Shown here: piece by piece, positions 36,440-45,624 of the stretch
Numbering within the stretch: position 1 is the first letter of the stretch
How the letters are laid out: each line of letters begins with the position of its first letter
Origin: RYN-428 sp035551995
GTDB lineage: Bacteria > Planctomycetota > Phycisphaerae > Tepidisphaerales > Tepidisphaeraceae
Length of the DNA stretch: 64,000 nt
Assembly (NCBI GenBank): GCA_035551995.1
Contig: DASZME010000096.1
Location: forward strand, 1 to 64,000
Reading direction: 5' to 3'
Notes under the pieces: generated by a model
Seen by the model: the letters and a program-made list of their open reading frames with translations, nothing else
Databases searched by the model: none
What the model was told of the DNA's origin: nothing
Program-made: the position numbers and the translations under genes

Positions 36440-36525
36440 AGTGCCGTAGGATCGCGCCGATATGGGGCGGCAGTCTCGGCATATGGGATCGTCTGCATTT
36501 CCGATGAACCCCGAGGGTTGGACCG

Positions 36526-37929
36526 ATGGCGATTTCGCGCGATTTCCTTTCCGGAGCATGTCCCGGCCCCACCCGCCGCGAGTTGTTGAAGGCGGGCGGA
36601 GTCGGCCTCTTCGGCGCCAGTTTGGGAATGTCATCGCTCCTGCAACAACGCGAACTGCGTGCCGCCGACCCGTTGATTTCATCCACCGGCGGGAAGGCCA
36701 AATCCTGCATCCTTCTCTGCATGCTCGGCGGTCCGCCGCAACATGAAACATGGGACCCCAAGCCCAATGCCCCGCTTGAAATTCGCGGCGACCTGCGATC
36801 CATCCCGTCTTCCGTTCCCGGCATTCACGTCGGGGAACTGATGCCGATGACCGCCCGCTTGATGGAGAAAATCTGCCTGCTGCGCGCCTGCTCCACCGGC
36901 GACAACGCCCACTCCACCAGCGGCTATGCCATGCTCACCGGCGTCCCCCATTCTCCCCTCGGCGTCGAAGGCGCCAAACCCGGCCCGCCCAACGACTGGC
37001 CCTGCGTCGGCGCGGTCGTTAAGCATCTGCGCCGCGGCAATGGCCTCCCTTCCGCCATCACCTTGCCCGAAATCGCCGCCAACGACGGCGGAAAAACCTG
37101 GCCGGGACAGGACGCCGGTTTTCTAGGACGCGCCGCCGACCCCTGGGTGATCGGCGGCGATCCTTCCGCCCCGCATTACCGCGTCGAAGACCTGACGCCC
37201 CCGGCGGACATCTCGCCCGATCGCATGGGCGAGCGGCTTTCGCTGCTTCAGCGCGTCGATCGCGGCCTGGCGCGGGTCGAGGAAAACGGATCGGTCGATC
37301 GTTTCGACACCTGGCGTAAACAAGCGTTCGATCTCCTGGCTTCCAAGGAGGCCCGCCGGGCGTTCGACCTCGATCAGGAATCGCCCGCCACCCGCGACCG
37401 ATACGGCCGCAATAAGTTCGGCCAAGGCGTTCTCCTCGCCCGGCGCCTTGTCGAGGCGGGCGTCTGCCTGACGCAGGTCAACTGGACGCGCATCGACGGC
37501 GCCGTCAATTCCGGCTGGGATACGCACAGCAAAAACGCCGAGTCTTTGAAAACCACGTTGATGCCGCGGATGGATCAGGCCTACTCGGCTCTGCTGGAAG
37601 ACCTTACCGATCGGGGCCTGCTCGATGAGACGCTGGTTGTCTGGATGGGCGAGTTCGGCCGCACGCCCAAGATCAACAAAAACGCCGGGCGCGATCACTG
37701 GGGCGCGGTCTTCTCGACCGCCCTCGCCGGCGGCGGCATCAAAGGCGGGCAAGTCCATGGCGCCTCCGACCGCCTCGGCGCCGAGCCCATCGCCGGCCGC
37801 GTCCAACCCGCCGATTTCACCGCCACGATTTTTCACTGCCTCGGCATCGACCCCCGCACCGCAATCCGCGACCGCGCGGGCCGACCGCTGGCGATCAGCG
37901 GAGGGAATGTCATTCGGCAGATTTTATAA
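36526..37929 (+). CDS. DUF1501 protein, Tat-exported (second copy)
   Basis: A 467-residue DUF1501 protein with a twin-arginine signal ('PTRRELLKAGGVGLFGASLG'). Core motifs match the family: 'KSCILLCMLGGPPQHETWDP', 'CLLRACSTGDNAHSTSGYAM', 'QVNWTRIDGAVNSGWDTHSK' (the D-T-H metal-binding site), 'VVWMGEFGRTPKINKNAGRD' and 'HWGAVFSTALAGGGIKGGQ'. It belongs to a different subgroup from the copy at 27195-28595, which has a histidine-poor 'DMHADSNN' site. Again there is no DUF1549 or DUF1553 cytochrome gene beside it. Periplasmic; enzymatic role unproven for the family. Confidence 0.93.
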   Translation: MAISRDFLSGACPGPTRRELLKAGGVGLFGASLGMSSLLQQRELRAADPLISSTGGKAKSCILLCMLGGPPQHETWDPKPNAPLEIRGDLRSIPSSVPGIHVGELMPMTARLMEKICLLRACSTGDNAHSTSGYAMLTGVPHSPLGVEGAKPGPPNDWPCVGAVVKHLRRGNGLPSAITLPEIAANDGGKTWPGQDAGFLGRAADPWVIGGDPSAPHYRVEDLTPPADISPDRMGERLSLLQRVDRGLARVEENGSVDRFDTWRKQAFDLLASKEARRAFDLDQESPATRDRYGRNKFGQGVLLARRLVEAGVCLTQVNWTRIDGAVNSGWDTHSKNAESLKTTLMPRMDQAYSALLEDLTDRGLLDETLVVWMGEFGRTPKINKNAGRDHWGAVFSTALAGGGIKGGQVHGASDRLGAEPIAGRVQPADFTATIFHCLGIDPRTAIRDRAGRPLAISGGNVIRQIL

Positions 37930-38408
37930 TGAAAAGTGATTGTTGAAAGCCGAGAACTCGGCCAAACCAAGGCCGTCGAGAGGCAGCGTCTCGCGTCCAC
38001 GACCACCTCGTGCTCTCCATTCATTGGCCAAAACTCGCAACGCTGTACTTGATGGCGACGCCAGGACCAAAGCATGTGCCCACCCCAGCCGTCGGGCAAA
38101 AGATCGGATGACGTAATGCATCTCGCCACGGGCTCAATCGCCGCCAGTCGCGACCTCGCGAGGAGTTGAGCGCGCCAATTATGCCCGCCGACATGGTTTG
38201 ACGCGCGCCGCCGTCGTTGCAGAAGGATTGAAAAAGATTGTGGCCGCGTAGCGGTATGCGCGCCGGATTGGGCGCGAGGGGAATGGTATCGAATGACGGC
38301 GCTGGCTCGAAAACAAATGTGCCGGTGCGCTTCGGAGAGAACGACAGTGCTCATGGCGGTTTACAATCGTAAACCCGATAGATCCGTCGCAATCGCGGCG
38401 GCGGGTAA
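37930..38408. other. Intergenic region between convergent genes
   Basis: About 480 bases between convergent DUF1501 and ketosynthase genes. It contains two small perfect hairpins: GCCGAG-AA-CTCGGC (37949-37962) and GGTTTAC-AATC-GTAAACC (38358-38375). A 173-codon open frame on the minus strand begins just beside the second hairpin but has no protein-like features. No gene supported. Confidence 0.4.
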
Positions 38409-39641
38409 TCACCCTCTCGGATGCGGCGTCCCCAGGTTAAGGGAAAAGCGGTGAGAGTCGGCACGCCGACGCCGAATGATGACGGCGGCGTTGTTGCCGC
38501 CGAAGGCCAATGAGGTGGAAAGGGCGTAGTCGCCGTCGATCGGCGTACGTTCTTGCACGGGCGCTAAGGGAATGTCGGCGGCGGGATTTTGGAAGCCGAC
38601 GCTGGGAGAAATCCATCCTTCGCGCAGGCCGAGGAGGGTGAAGACGGCCTCGAGGCCTCCGGCGGCGCCGAGCGTGTGGCCGGTGAAACCTTTGGTGGAG
38701 AGGAAGGGCGTTGTGTCGCCGAAGAGACGCTGGATGACTTTGCCTTCCGTGCGGTCGTTGTCGAGGGTGGCGGTGCCGTGGGCGTTGATGAAGGCGATGC
38801 GATCGGTATTAATATTGGCCTGGGCGAGCGCAATCCGGATGGCGGAATCCAAGCCGCGGCCTTCGGGGTGGGGAGCGGTCAGGTGGTGGGCGTCGCTGGC
38901 GGCGCCGAAACCGGCCAACTCAAAGTTGTACGTTCGCCCGGCGGAGCGGGCGTATGCCTCGGATTCGAGGATGAACACGCCCGCCCCTTCGCCGAGATTC
39001 AGACCGCTGCGATCGCGGTCGAACGGGGAGCAGAGTTGCGAACACATGACGCCAAGCGACCAGAATCCGGCCACGGGAACCTGGTACATTTCGTCCGCCC
39101 CGCCGGCGATGGCGACGTCGCACAGGCCGGCGCGGATCCAACTGGAAGCGACGCCGATCGCGTCGGCGCCGGACGAGCAGGCGTTGGCGACGGTCAGGCG
39201 GGGGCCGATCACCCCGAGCATGTCGGCGATCGCTTGCGCGAGATTGGTCCGCAAGAAATCATAAACGCGATCGAGCGGCGGATTTTCCCGGCGGCGATAG
39301 GCGGCGTAAAACGGAAGACTGTTCAACTGACACGCGATCGTCGTGCCCATGCAGACGCCAACCCGCGTGCCGGGGGCGAAGCGATCGACGCCGGCGTGCG
39401 ACAGGGCTTCACGGACGGCCATCATCGCCAGCCGAAGGGTACGGCTGGTGTTGTTGCGGCCGAACAGCGCGGGCACGTCGGCGGTCACCTGAAAAGTCGG
39501 GCAGGAAATGGTGGTTTGAAACGGCAGGGTTGTCGAGTGATGACGAACGCCGGCATGAAACGAAGCGAGCGTCGACGGGACATCCGCGCCGGCACTCGAT
39601 ACGGCGCCGACGCCCGAAATCCAGACGGGTGAGCGATTCAT
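38409..39641 (-). CDS. Beta-ketoacyl-ACP synthase (KAS II type)
   Basis: A 410-residue condensing enzyme that extends an acyl-ACP by a malonyl-derived unit. The catalytic triad is intact: Cys155 in 'LTVANACSSGADAIG', His288 in 'AFINAHGTATLDNDRTEG' and His322 in 'STKGFTGHTLGAAGG'; the C-terminal 'STSLAFGGNNAAVII' completes the thiolase fold. Divergence in the N-terminal half ('MGTTIACQLNSLPFYAAYRR') sets it apart from a housekeeping FabF. It is the last gene of a minus-strand cluster with an ACP and a flavin-dependent halogenase-like protein, so it likely serves a specialised fatty acid or polyketide pathway. Confidence 0.9.
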   Translation of the reverse strand: MNRSPVWISGVGAVSSAGADVPSTLASFHAGVRHHSTTLPFQTTISCPTFQVTADVPALFGRNNTSRTLRLAMMAVREALSHAGVDRFAPGTRVGVCMGTTIACQLNSLPFYAAYRRRENPPLDRVYDFLRTNLAQAIADMLGVIGPRLTVANACSSGADAIGVASSWIRAGLCDVAIAGGADEMYQVPVAGFWSLGVMCSQLCSPFDRDRSGLNLGEGAGVFILESEAYARSAGRTYNFELAGFGAASDAHHLTAPHPEGRGLDSAIRIALAQANINTDRIAFINAHGTATLDNDRTEGKVIQRLFGDTTPFLSTKGFTGHTLGAAGGLEAVFTLLGLREGWISPSVGFQNPAADIPLAPVQERTPIDGDYALSTSLAFGGNNAAVIIRRRRADSHRFSLNLGTPHPRG

Positions 39642-39653
39642 CGGATGGCCGGG

Positions 39654-39929
39654 TTATTTGGTGGCATGCGCCATGACATACGGCGCCAGGGTGTTGATGG
39701 AGCGAAAGACATCGCGGTTTTTCTGCATCGTTTTGACGTCAAGGCCGAAATGGCGATGCAACACCACGACGACTTCCACGCCGTCGAGCGAATCGAGACC
39801 AATGCCTTCGGCGCCAAAGAGGTCGGCGTCGTCCTGGATCTTCTCGGCCGTGAGGTCTTCAAGGTTGAGGTTTTCCACCAGGAGCTGCTTGAGTTTAGTC
39901 TTGATCTGCTCGATTGTTCGGTTATTCAC
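39654..39929 (-). CDS. Acyl carrier protein
   Basis: A carrier protein of about 91 residues with the phosphopantetheine site 'EGIGLDSLDGVEVVV' (serine at about residue 47 from the start chosen). It is preceded by 'IKTKLKQLLVENLNLEDL' and followed by an acidic-to-neutral helix. The start is uncertain: a GTG at 39929 begins the conserved helix; a GGAGGAG sequence lies about 16 bases upstream, better placed for a CTG at 39938; and the frame is open to an ATG at 40001. It lies 12 bases before the ketosynthase and directly after the flavoprotein gene, so it probably carries the chain for this cluster and not for general fatty acid synthesis. Confidence 0.85.
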   Translation of the reverse strand: MNNRTIEQIKTKLKQLLVENLNLEDLTAEKIQDDADLFGAEGIGLDSLDGVEVVVVLHRHFGLDVKTMQKNRDVFRSINTLAPYVMAHATK

Positions 39930-40007
39930 GGCGCCCAGAGTAATTCTCCTCCCCTCAACAATGTCAATATTTAGTTTATAACCGGCGTGGAATACTTGCA
40001 AGAGAAT

Positions 40008-41351
40008 TTACTGCGTCTGCAAGCTTTGATCGGAGACTTCGACCGATTGCGGCGGACTCTTTTCCAGCGCAAACCGCCGCCGGCGAGGAACCAGCGGCCG
40101 CTTGCGATTGAGCTCGACTAAAAAATCGAACATGCGTTTACGCCACCGGATTTTCCACGGCGGCCTTGGGAACACGTTGCCGGCAAGAAGGCCGATCAGC
40201 GCCCGATGAACGCTCAGCGGCCCTTTGCCCATGAGAAACAGCTCGCGGAAGGAATGGTCGTAATACTGTTGGATGAGCTTAAAGAGCACGGCGGTACATT
40301 GCTCGATTTGATCGATATAGATGGCGCGGGCTTTGGCCGGAGCGATCCGGCTGGCGAGGATATCATCGACAAACGCCACCGCCGCCATCCCGCCATGCCC
40401 GGCGACGCACACGCCGGTGGAGAAGATCGGATCCATAAACGCCGCCGCGTCGCCAATCAGAAAATATCCCTCGCCGGCATACGGGCGGCAACGGAAACTA
40501 AAGTCGGCGACGATATGGTTGATCTCCGGCGCGGTGGCGATTTTCATTCGGCGGCGCATCGCGGGGCAGCGGGCGATTCCCCATTGCAACATGCGATCGG
40601 GCGCGACGTTTTCTTCGCGCATGATTCGCCGGGCGATCGCTGCGTCGATCACCATGCCGACGCTCATGCGTTTTTCGTCCAGCGGGATCAGCCAGAACCA
40701 TCCCTCTTCCATCATGACGATCAGCGGATTGCCCCCCTTCTCGCCCGCCGGGCGTTCTACTTTTTCAAAGTGGTTGAAAAAAGCGGTCTTCTGAAGTTTG
40801 GGGTCGTCCATATTTCGGCGTGTTCCCAAATGCCGGCCAATGACGGAACCCTGGCCGCTGGCGTCGAGAATATACTTGGCGCGGATTTCTTCGCCGGCGT
40901 CGGTCATCACCCGGCAATCGCCGTCGGTCATCGAGATAATTTGTTTGACGCCGACCTTGAGCCTAACTTCCGCGCCGCCGCGCTGGGCTTCTCGCAGGAG
41001 CATGTCATCCAGGAGGGCGCGTTCGATGTTGAGCGCTTCTTTGCCGTCGCAATATCCGTCGGCGAAGTCGATATCGAGAATTCGGCCGCCGTTGCCCATG
41101 GAAAAAAAGGCGCCGTACTTTCGCGTATGCGGAAGCTTGCGTAATTCAGGCTCGATGCCGAGCTTTTTGAACAAATCGAGCGATGCGGGAAGAAGCGATT
41201 CGCCGACATGGAAGCGTGGAAAGGCGAGCTTCTCGAGGATGATCGAACGTCGCCCGCGTTGCGCCAGCGCCAGCCCGGCCAGCGCACCCGCCGGCCCGCC
41301 GCCGATGATGATGACGTCTCGAATCGTGTTGGTGTCGCCGTTTGTGGACAT
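40008..41351 (-). CDS. Flavin-dependent halogenase-like oxidoreductase
   Basis: A 447-residue FAD protein of the group I aromatic hydroxylase/halogenase fold. FAD binding: 'DVIIIGGGPAGALAGLALAQ' with the second site 'YFLIGDAAAFMDPIFSTGV'. Halogenase-type marks are present: 'HVGESLLPASL' in the GE-x-x-x-P place, a lysine followed by Y-G (Lys78, 'HTRKYGAFF') where halogenases keep the catalytic lysine, and W-x-W-x-I-P at 218-223 ('GWFWLIPL'). These motifs are also kept in some non-halogenating reductases, so halogenation is only a possibility. Clustered with ACP and ketosynthase, it may act on an ACP-bound chain, as variant B halogenases do (inference). Confidence 0.8.
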   Translation of the reverse strand: MSTNGDTNTIRDVIIIGGGPAGALAGLALAQRGRRSIILEKLAFPRFHVGESLLPASLDLFKKLGIEPELRKLPHTRKYGAFFSMGNGGRILDIDFADGYCDGKEALNIERALLDDMLLREAQRGGAEVRLKVGVKQIISMTDGDCRVMTDAGEEIRAKYILDASGQGSVIGRHLGTRRNMDDPKLQKTAFFNHFEKVERPAGEKGGNPLIVMMEEGWFWLIPLDEKRMSVGMVIDAAIARRIMREENVAPDRMLQWGIARCPAMRRRMKIATAPEINHIVADFSFRCRPYAGEGYFLIGDAAAFMDPIFSTGVCVAGHGGMAAVAFVDDILASRIAPAKARAIYIDQIEQCTAVLFKLIQQYYDHSFRELFLMGKGPLSVHRALIGLLAGNVFPRPPWKIRWRKRMFDFLVELNRKRPLVPRRRRFALEKSPPQSVEVSDQSLQTQ

Positions 41352-41650
41352 GCCGACATTTTGGCGACGAATGAATGATGATGCAACCGATGTTCATTGC
41401 GGTAATCGACCGCTGGTTGTCCGCGATCGCCGCCAAGCAATCCGCGCGAAAGCATTCCGTCGCTCTGCGATGATAATCAACGATCAGCGCTTCTCGGCTC
41501 CCTGTTGATAACATAGGAAAAATTTGCTATCGAAGTTTTGCAGTGCTAATTTGCGGCGGGAATAAAAGGGTCGGCGTCCACACTTTTCGCAGTCGGGTTC
41601 GTGCAATCGCGACCGATGGTTTTGCTCTCGTCACTCAGTTAGGACGAATT
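41352..41650 (+). promoter_or_regulatory. Divergent region upstream of the eCIS locus
   Basis: About 300 bases separate the divergent flavoprotein gene from the first eCIS gene. A TTGATA box at 41505-41510, followed 17 bases later by TATCGA at 41528-41533 in an AT-rich stretch, is the best promoter candidate for the whole plus-strand locus. No gene, repeat or clear operator was seen. Confidence 0.3.
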
Positions 41651-42241
41651 TTGGCTACTTATCATGGAATCCTCGCGATGAGCCAGGCGCTCAAAGGCCT
41701 GCTGGAGGCGGCGCTGGTGACGCCGGAATTCACCGGCGCCGAGGTCGCGATTTACCGGCCCGAAGATTTCGACACGCCGATGGCGTTCGGCATTTCAATT
41801 CATTTGTACCGGGTGACCAATACCGCCGGCATCATCAACCGTCCTTCGCGCGTGACGCCCGACGGTAGGCGGCACTTTCCGTCGCTTTTACTGGATTTGC
41901 ATTATTTGATCACACCGTGGGCGCCCACCGCCGAGAAACAACATGCACTTCTGGGATGGGCCATGCGCGTGATGGATGATTGCCCGACGGTCAGTTCCGG
42001 CGTTTTGAATCTTCCCCTTTCGACCGAGGGAACGTTTGGGCCGGCCGAGGCGGTGCAGGTTATTTTTGAGCCGCTCGCGCTGATCGATTTCAGTTACATC
42101 TGGGAATCGTTCAAACCCAATGTGCAGCTATCGGTCGGTTATATCGCGCGAATGGTGGCGCTGGATTCATTGGTATCGGTGGTGGACGGCGCCCTGGTGC
42201 AGACGCGTTCGTTCAGCGTGGGGGAGGCCATCGCGCAATGA
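41651..42241 (+). CDS. eCIS DUF4255 protein (Pvc16/Afp16-like)
   Basis: A 196-residue DUF4255 protein. In Afp/PVC-type injection systems the Pvc16 homologue caps the end of the tube-sheath shaft and sets its length. Visible family features are the N-terminal 'ATYHGILAMSQALKGLLEAA', 'AFGISIHLYRVTNTAGIINR', the strongly typical 'FPSLLLDLHYLITPWAPTAE' and 'HALLGWAMRVMDDCPTVSSG'. I choose the TTG at 41651: the AGGA six bases upstream and the family-typical N-terminus ATYxGI fit better than the ATG at 41678. The stop overlaps the next gene by ATGA. First gene of the eCIS operon. Confidence 0.85.
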   Translation: MATYHGILAMSQALKGLLEAALVTPEFTGAEVAIYRPEDFDTPMAFGISIHLYRVTNTAGIINRPSRVTPDGRRHFPSLLLDLHYLITPWAPTAEKQHALLGWAMRVMDDCPTVSSGVLNLPLSTEGTFGPAEAVQVIFEPLALIDFSYIWESFKPNVQLSVGYIARMVALDSLVSVVDGALVQTRSFSVGEAIAQ

Positions 42242-43125
42242 CCATGGGATTGCAAAATCCGGATTCCTTCACCCGCGTCACGCCGATGGGCGTGCGCTTT
42301 TGGGACGCGGCGCAGCAGGTCATCGTGTCCGATGGACTGGCTGTCACCGCCTATTCGCCGGCGCAACCGTCGCGGCGTTTCTCGGCGGGGCGAAATAGCT
42401 CGGGCGTTTTTATTTTTTCCGCGTTGCCCGGACTGGCCAAGTCGCTCGCCGGCGCCGGCGACGATGCGTTTTGGGCGGCCCCGCCGATTAGTCGCACGTT
42501 TACGATCGAGGTCGTCGATCAGTCGGGCCAATTCACGGCGTTTACGTTTAACGTGGTGTTGCCCTATCGCGGGCTGGTGAAGGTGGCGGGCGTGCCTGGG
42601 CCGAACGACGCGGCGGTCGTGTCCCCGCCGGGCGATGTGCTGTCGAGCGTACCGTTGTTTTCGGCGCCGGCCCGACGTATTCCGCCGGGATGCGGGGTCG
42701 TGCGGGCGGAACTTGTGGATATTGACACTGGATTGCCCGCCGCATGGGCCGTCGTGGGCGTGCGGATCGGGAATGACGAGACGATCTGGGGCATTGCCGA
42801 CGAGCAGGGACGGGTCGCGATTTTTTTCAATTATCCTGAGCCAAACCAGTTTTCCGCGACGACCTCCGGCGCGCCGCGGCTGCCGCTGAATCAGCAAACA
42901 TGGCCGGTCGTCATGAATGTGCTGTATTCACCGGCGGTGGCTCCGCGGCCGTCAAGCACGCTGCGGATTCCCGATCTGGCGACGCTGTTCGATCAAAAGC
43001 CGGCCGGCGTTTGGGGCGCCTTGTCGCCGAACACGGCGCTTGGACCGGGAACGGTGACGTTCGGGCAGGACACGTTTATCAGCTCCGCCGGTGGAAATAG
43101 CTTATTGGTGTCGGCGGCGCCGTGA
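42238..43125 (+). CDS. eCIS-associated beta-rich protein
   Basis: A 295-residue protein translationally coupled to the DUF4255 gene (ATGA overlap, strong GGGGAGG upstream). It appears to be made of two or three beta sandwiches: residues about 1-120 ('RVTPMGVRFWDAAQQVIVSD', 'GVFIFSALPGLAKSLAG', 'FTIEVVDQSGQFTAFTF') and about 125-225 ('GCGVVRAELVDIDTGLPAAW', 'GIADEQGRVAIFFNYPEP'), the latter like a carboxypeptidase-regulatory or fibre-type repeat. No enzyme motif, signal or membrane segment. The place between DUF4255 and the first sheath suggests a cap or baseplate accessory. Name and exact role not known. Confidence 0.75.
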   Translation: MTMGLQNPDSFTRVTPMGVRFWDAAQQVIVSDGLAVTAYSPAQPSRRFSAGRNSSGVFIFSALPGLAKSLAGAGDDAFWAAPPISRTFTIEVVDQSGQFTAFTFNVVLPYRGLVKVAGVPGPNDAAVVSPPGDVLSSVPLFSAPARRIPPGCGVVRAELVDIDTGLPAAWAVVGVRIGNDETIWGIADEQGRVAIFFNYPEPNQFSATTSGAPRLPLNQQTWPVVMNVLYSPAVAPRPSSTLRIPDLATLFDQKPAGVWGALSPNTALGPGTVTFGQDTFISSAGGNSLLVSAAP

Positions 43126-43186
43126 TCGTCGCCGTCGTGAAACGAATTTGGAATGGACCCTGATGGGATTCAGATAAGGAGTCGCC

Positions 43187-45124
43187 GTGCCAGAATATCT
43201 CGCTCCGGGAGTCTATGTCGAAGAAGTCTCATATCGATCCCCTTCGATTGAAGGGGTCGGCACCACCACGACCGGCATAATTGGTCCGACGCGTTACGGG
43301 CCTTACACCACGACTCCCGACATCCTCACCAGCCTCGCCGATTTTGAGCAAACCTATGGCGACGGTCAGCCGCTTGTTTTCAAGGCCGAAGACGGCACGG
43401 ATCTGCCGCCGACGACCAACTGGATGTGGCAGGCCGCCCGCGCGTTTTTCATCGAGGGCGGGCAATTGCTCTATGTAATGAGAACGTACAAGCCAGTCTC
43501 CGGCGCCACGCCGGATTCGACGGCGCTGGACGGAAATTCCCAGGCGACGTTGAACCCGCTCTCCATCGCGGCGCGTTGGCCGGGATCATTCGGCCAGTTG
43601 CAAGTGCAAATCGGATTGACCCTGGGTCAAAACGTCCTTGGCGGAACAACGGCGGCGCCGAAAGTGTCGGGGTTGCAGGATCGTGATATTGTCTGGGTCG
43701 GCCAAATCTATTCGGGATCCAATTTCGGGCCCGGCCAATTTTATCAGGCACTCGTGCAGACCGATGGCTCATGGTCATTCGCCACGGTAACGAGCGAACC
43801 GACCGCGCTGGCGTTGGACTCCCCGCCGCTGTTCGTGCCGGGGATCGATTTTGTATGCAAGGTCACGTTATCGGTGTCGGTGTTGCAACCGTTGCTGCCC
43901 TATTCCCTGCCGCAGACGTGGAGCGGCATCGCGATCGATCCGTTCCATGTGACCAACGACATGCCCGACTCGGTCTTTGCGATCTTCACGAATAATCCCG
44001 CGCCCACGCAGCCGGGCGGCATCGCCGTTCCCCATCCCGAGGCGGACGCAATGCCGATCATCATCTGGCAGACCGCGGCGATGGACGGGCTTCATATTAT
44101 CCAAGAGTTGACGACAAATCCGGATTTGAGCAATCTTGGAACGCCGCTCGGCGCAAAGCACGGCGGGCCGGGCGACAGCCGTTACACCACCGTCATGCTC
44201 GACGGCGGCAACGACGGACTCCCGCCGACTGCCGACGAGTACGAAGGCATCGCGCCCGAAGACGAGGATTACAAGACGGGATTGGCGGCATTCGAGTACC
44301 TCGACGATATTTCCATCGTCGCGGCCCCTGGTTCCACGTTCGATTTTGAGAACCCCGAGATCAAGCCGCAGGCCGAGACCATCATCGACCTGCTCATCGC
44401 CCATTGCGAAAAGATGCAATATCGGATCGCGGTTCTGGACAGCGGCAATCAGCAGACGATTTCGGACGTGAGGGCAATGCGCGCGAAAATCGATTCGAGC
44501 TATGCGGCGCTTTATTATCCGTGGGTGCGGATACTCGATCCGATCAGCAACCTGCCGATCGATCTGCCGCCCAGCGGTTTTGTGGCTGGGATCTATGCGC
44601 GCAACGACATCAATCGAGCCGTCTTTAAGGCGCCCGCCAACGAAGTGGTCACGCTCGCCATCGACTTCGAGAAAACGATCAATAAGGCGCAGCAGGAAGT
44701 GCTGAATCCCGAAGGCATCAATTGCTTTCGATTCTTCGAAGACCGCGGATATCGGCTGTGGGGCGCACGGACGGTCAGCAGCGATCAGGATTACAAATAC
44801 GTCAACGTTCGTAGATACCTTGCCTATGTCGAGCACTCGCTGGACAAGGGAACGCAGTGGGCGGTCTTCGAACCGAACAATGAACGGCTGTGGGCCCGGA
44901 TGGTCAACAGCATCGAACCGTTCCTGCTGAACGAATTCTCCAGTGGGGCGCTGCTCGGCGTGAAACCCGAGCAGGGGTTTTTCATCCGCTGCGATAATTC
45001 GACGATGACGCAAAACGATCTCGATAATGGCCGCCTTGTCATACAGATCGGACTGGCCATCACCAAGCCGGCGGAGTTCGTGATCATCCGAATCGGCCAA
45101 TGGACGTCTACTTCAGGCTTCTAA
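43187..45124 (+). CDS. Contractile tail sheath protein 1
   Basis: A 645-residue sheath subunit, the outer contractile cylinder of the injection machine. It begins with the classical 'PEYLAPGVYVEEVSYRSPSI' and 'GTTTTGIIGPTRYGP'. It ends with the conserved sheath core: 'YVNVRRYLAYVEHSLDKGTQ', 'WAVFEPNNERLWARMVNSIE' and 'DLDNGRLVIQIGLAITKPAE' (the last strand that interlocks with neighbours). The middle (about 110-330) is a variable, surface-exposed insertion. The GTG start has TAAGGAG seven bases upstream. It is followed closely by tube 1, as in Pvc1-Pvc2-type units. Confidence 0.95.
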   Translation: MPEYLAPGVYVEEVSYRSPSIEGVGTTTTGIIGPTRYGPYTTTPDILTSLADFEQTYGDGQPLVFKAEDGTDLPPTTNWMWQAARAFFIEGGQLLYVMRTYKPVSGATPDSTALDGNSQATLNPLSIAARWPGSFGQLQVQIGLTLGQNVLGGTTAAPKVSGLQDRDIVWVGQIYSGSNFGPGQFYQALVQTDGSWSFATVTSEPTALALDSPPLFVPGIDFVCKVTLSVSVLQPLLPYSLPQTWSGIAIDPFHVTNDMPDSVFAIFTNNPAPTQPGGIAVPHPEADAMPIIIWQTAAMDGLHIIQELTTNPDLSNLGTPLGAKHGGPGDSRYTTVMLDGGNDGLPPTADEYEGIAPEDEDYKTGLAAFEYLDDISIVAAPGSTFDFENPEIKPQAETIIDLLIAHCEKMQYRIAVLDSGNQQTISDVRAMRAKIDSSYAALYYPWVRILDPISNLPIDLPPSGFVAGIYARNDINRAVFKAPANEVVTLAIDFEKTINKAQQEVLNPEGINCFRFFEDRGYRLWGARTVSSDQDYKYVNVRRYLAYVEHSLDKGTQWAVFEPNNERLWARMVNSIEPFLLNEFSSGALLGVKPEQGFFIRCDNSTMTQNDLDNGRLVIQIGLAITKPAEFVIIRIGQWTSTSGF

Positions 45125-45151
45125 TTCCCTACAAAAAAACAGGAGACGCAT

Positions 45152-45616
45152 ATGGCAGTCGCTCGCCAACAACGACCTTATGTACAGTTTAACTTCCAGG
45201 TCGATCTCTCCACGGACGGCATGGATCCCGCCAGTTGGAGCGGCGGATTTCAGGAAGTGACGGGCCTTTCGATGGAAGTGCAGATGTCCGAGTACCGCAC
45301 CGGCGTGGAAAAATTGAACGGCGTTCTGAAAATCCCCGGAATGGTCAAATCCGACAATGTCACGCTCAAACGCGGCATCATGGGCATGCTCCCGCTCTAT
45401 AACTGGATCAACCAGATCCGCCTCGGCGATCAAACGCAATTGCGGCCCTATGCCATCATTACCCTCATGAGCGAGGACCATACCACTGCCGTCATGACCT
45501 GGAAACTTCAAAACGCCCGAATCGTCAAGCTCACCTACGGCCCTCTGAACGCAAAGGGCACCGACGTGGCGATGGAAGAAGCGGTCATTGCGCATGAAGG
45601 TCTGTTTATGTCGTAG
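45152..45616 (+). CDS. Contractile tail tube protein 1
   Basis: A 154-residue tube subunit (phage gp19/Pvc1-like) that stacks as rings inside the sheath. Typical motifs: 'PYVQFNFQVDLSTDGMDPAS', 'GGFQEVTGLSMEVQMSEYRT', 'DNVTLKRGIMGMLPLYNWIN' and 'VMTWKLQNARIVKLTYGPLN'. The ATG has AGGAG eight bases upstream, and the gene lies 27 bases after sheath 1 and 8 bases before sheath 2. Probably the main inner-tube protein. Confidence 0.95.
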   Translation: MAVARQQRPYVQFNFQVDLSTDGMDPASWSGGFQEVTGLSMEVQMSEYRTGVEKLNGVLKIPGMVKSDNVTLKRGIMGMLPLYNWINQIRLGDQTQLRPYAIITLMSEDHTTAVMTWKLQNARIVKLTYGPLNAKGTDVAMEEAVIAHEGLFMS

Positions 45617-45624
45617 AGGTCAGC

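Noticed and set aside
37833..38354. 173-codon minus-strand frame next to a GGTTTAC palindrome
   Set aside because: The palindrome beside its start is attractive, but codon use and composition are not protein-like and it overlaps the DUF1501 3' end.
43868..45100. 410-codon open frame opposite sheath 1
   Set aside because: Complement of a conserved sheath core; composition is that of an antisense frame.
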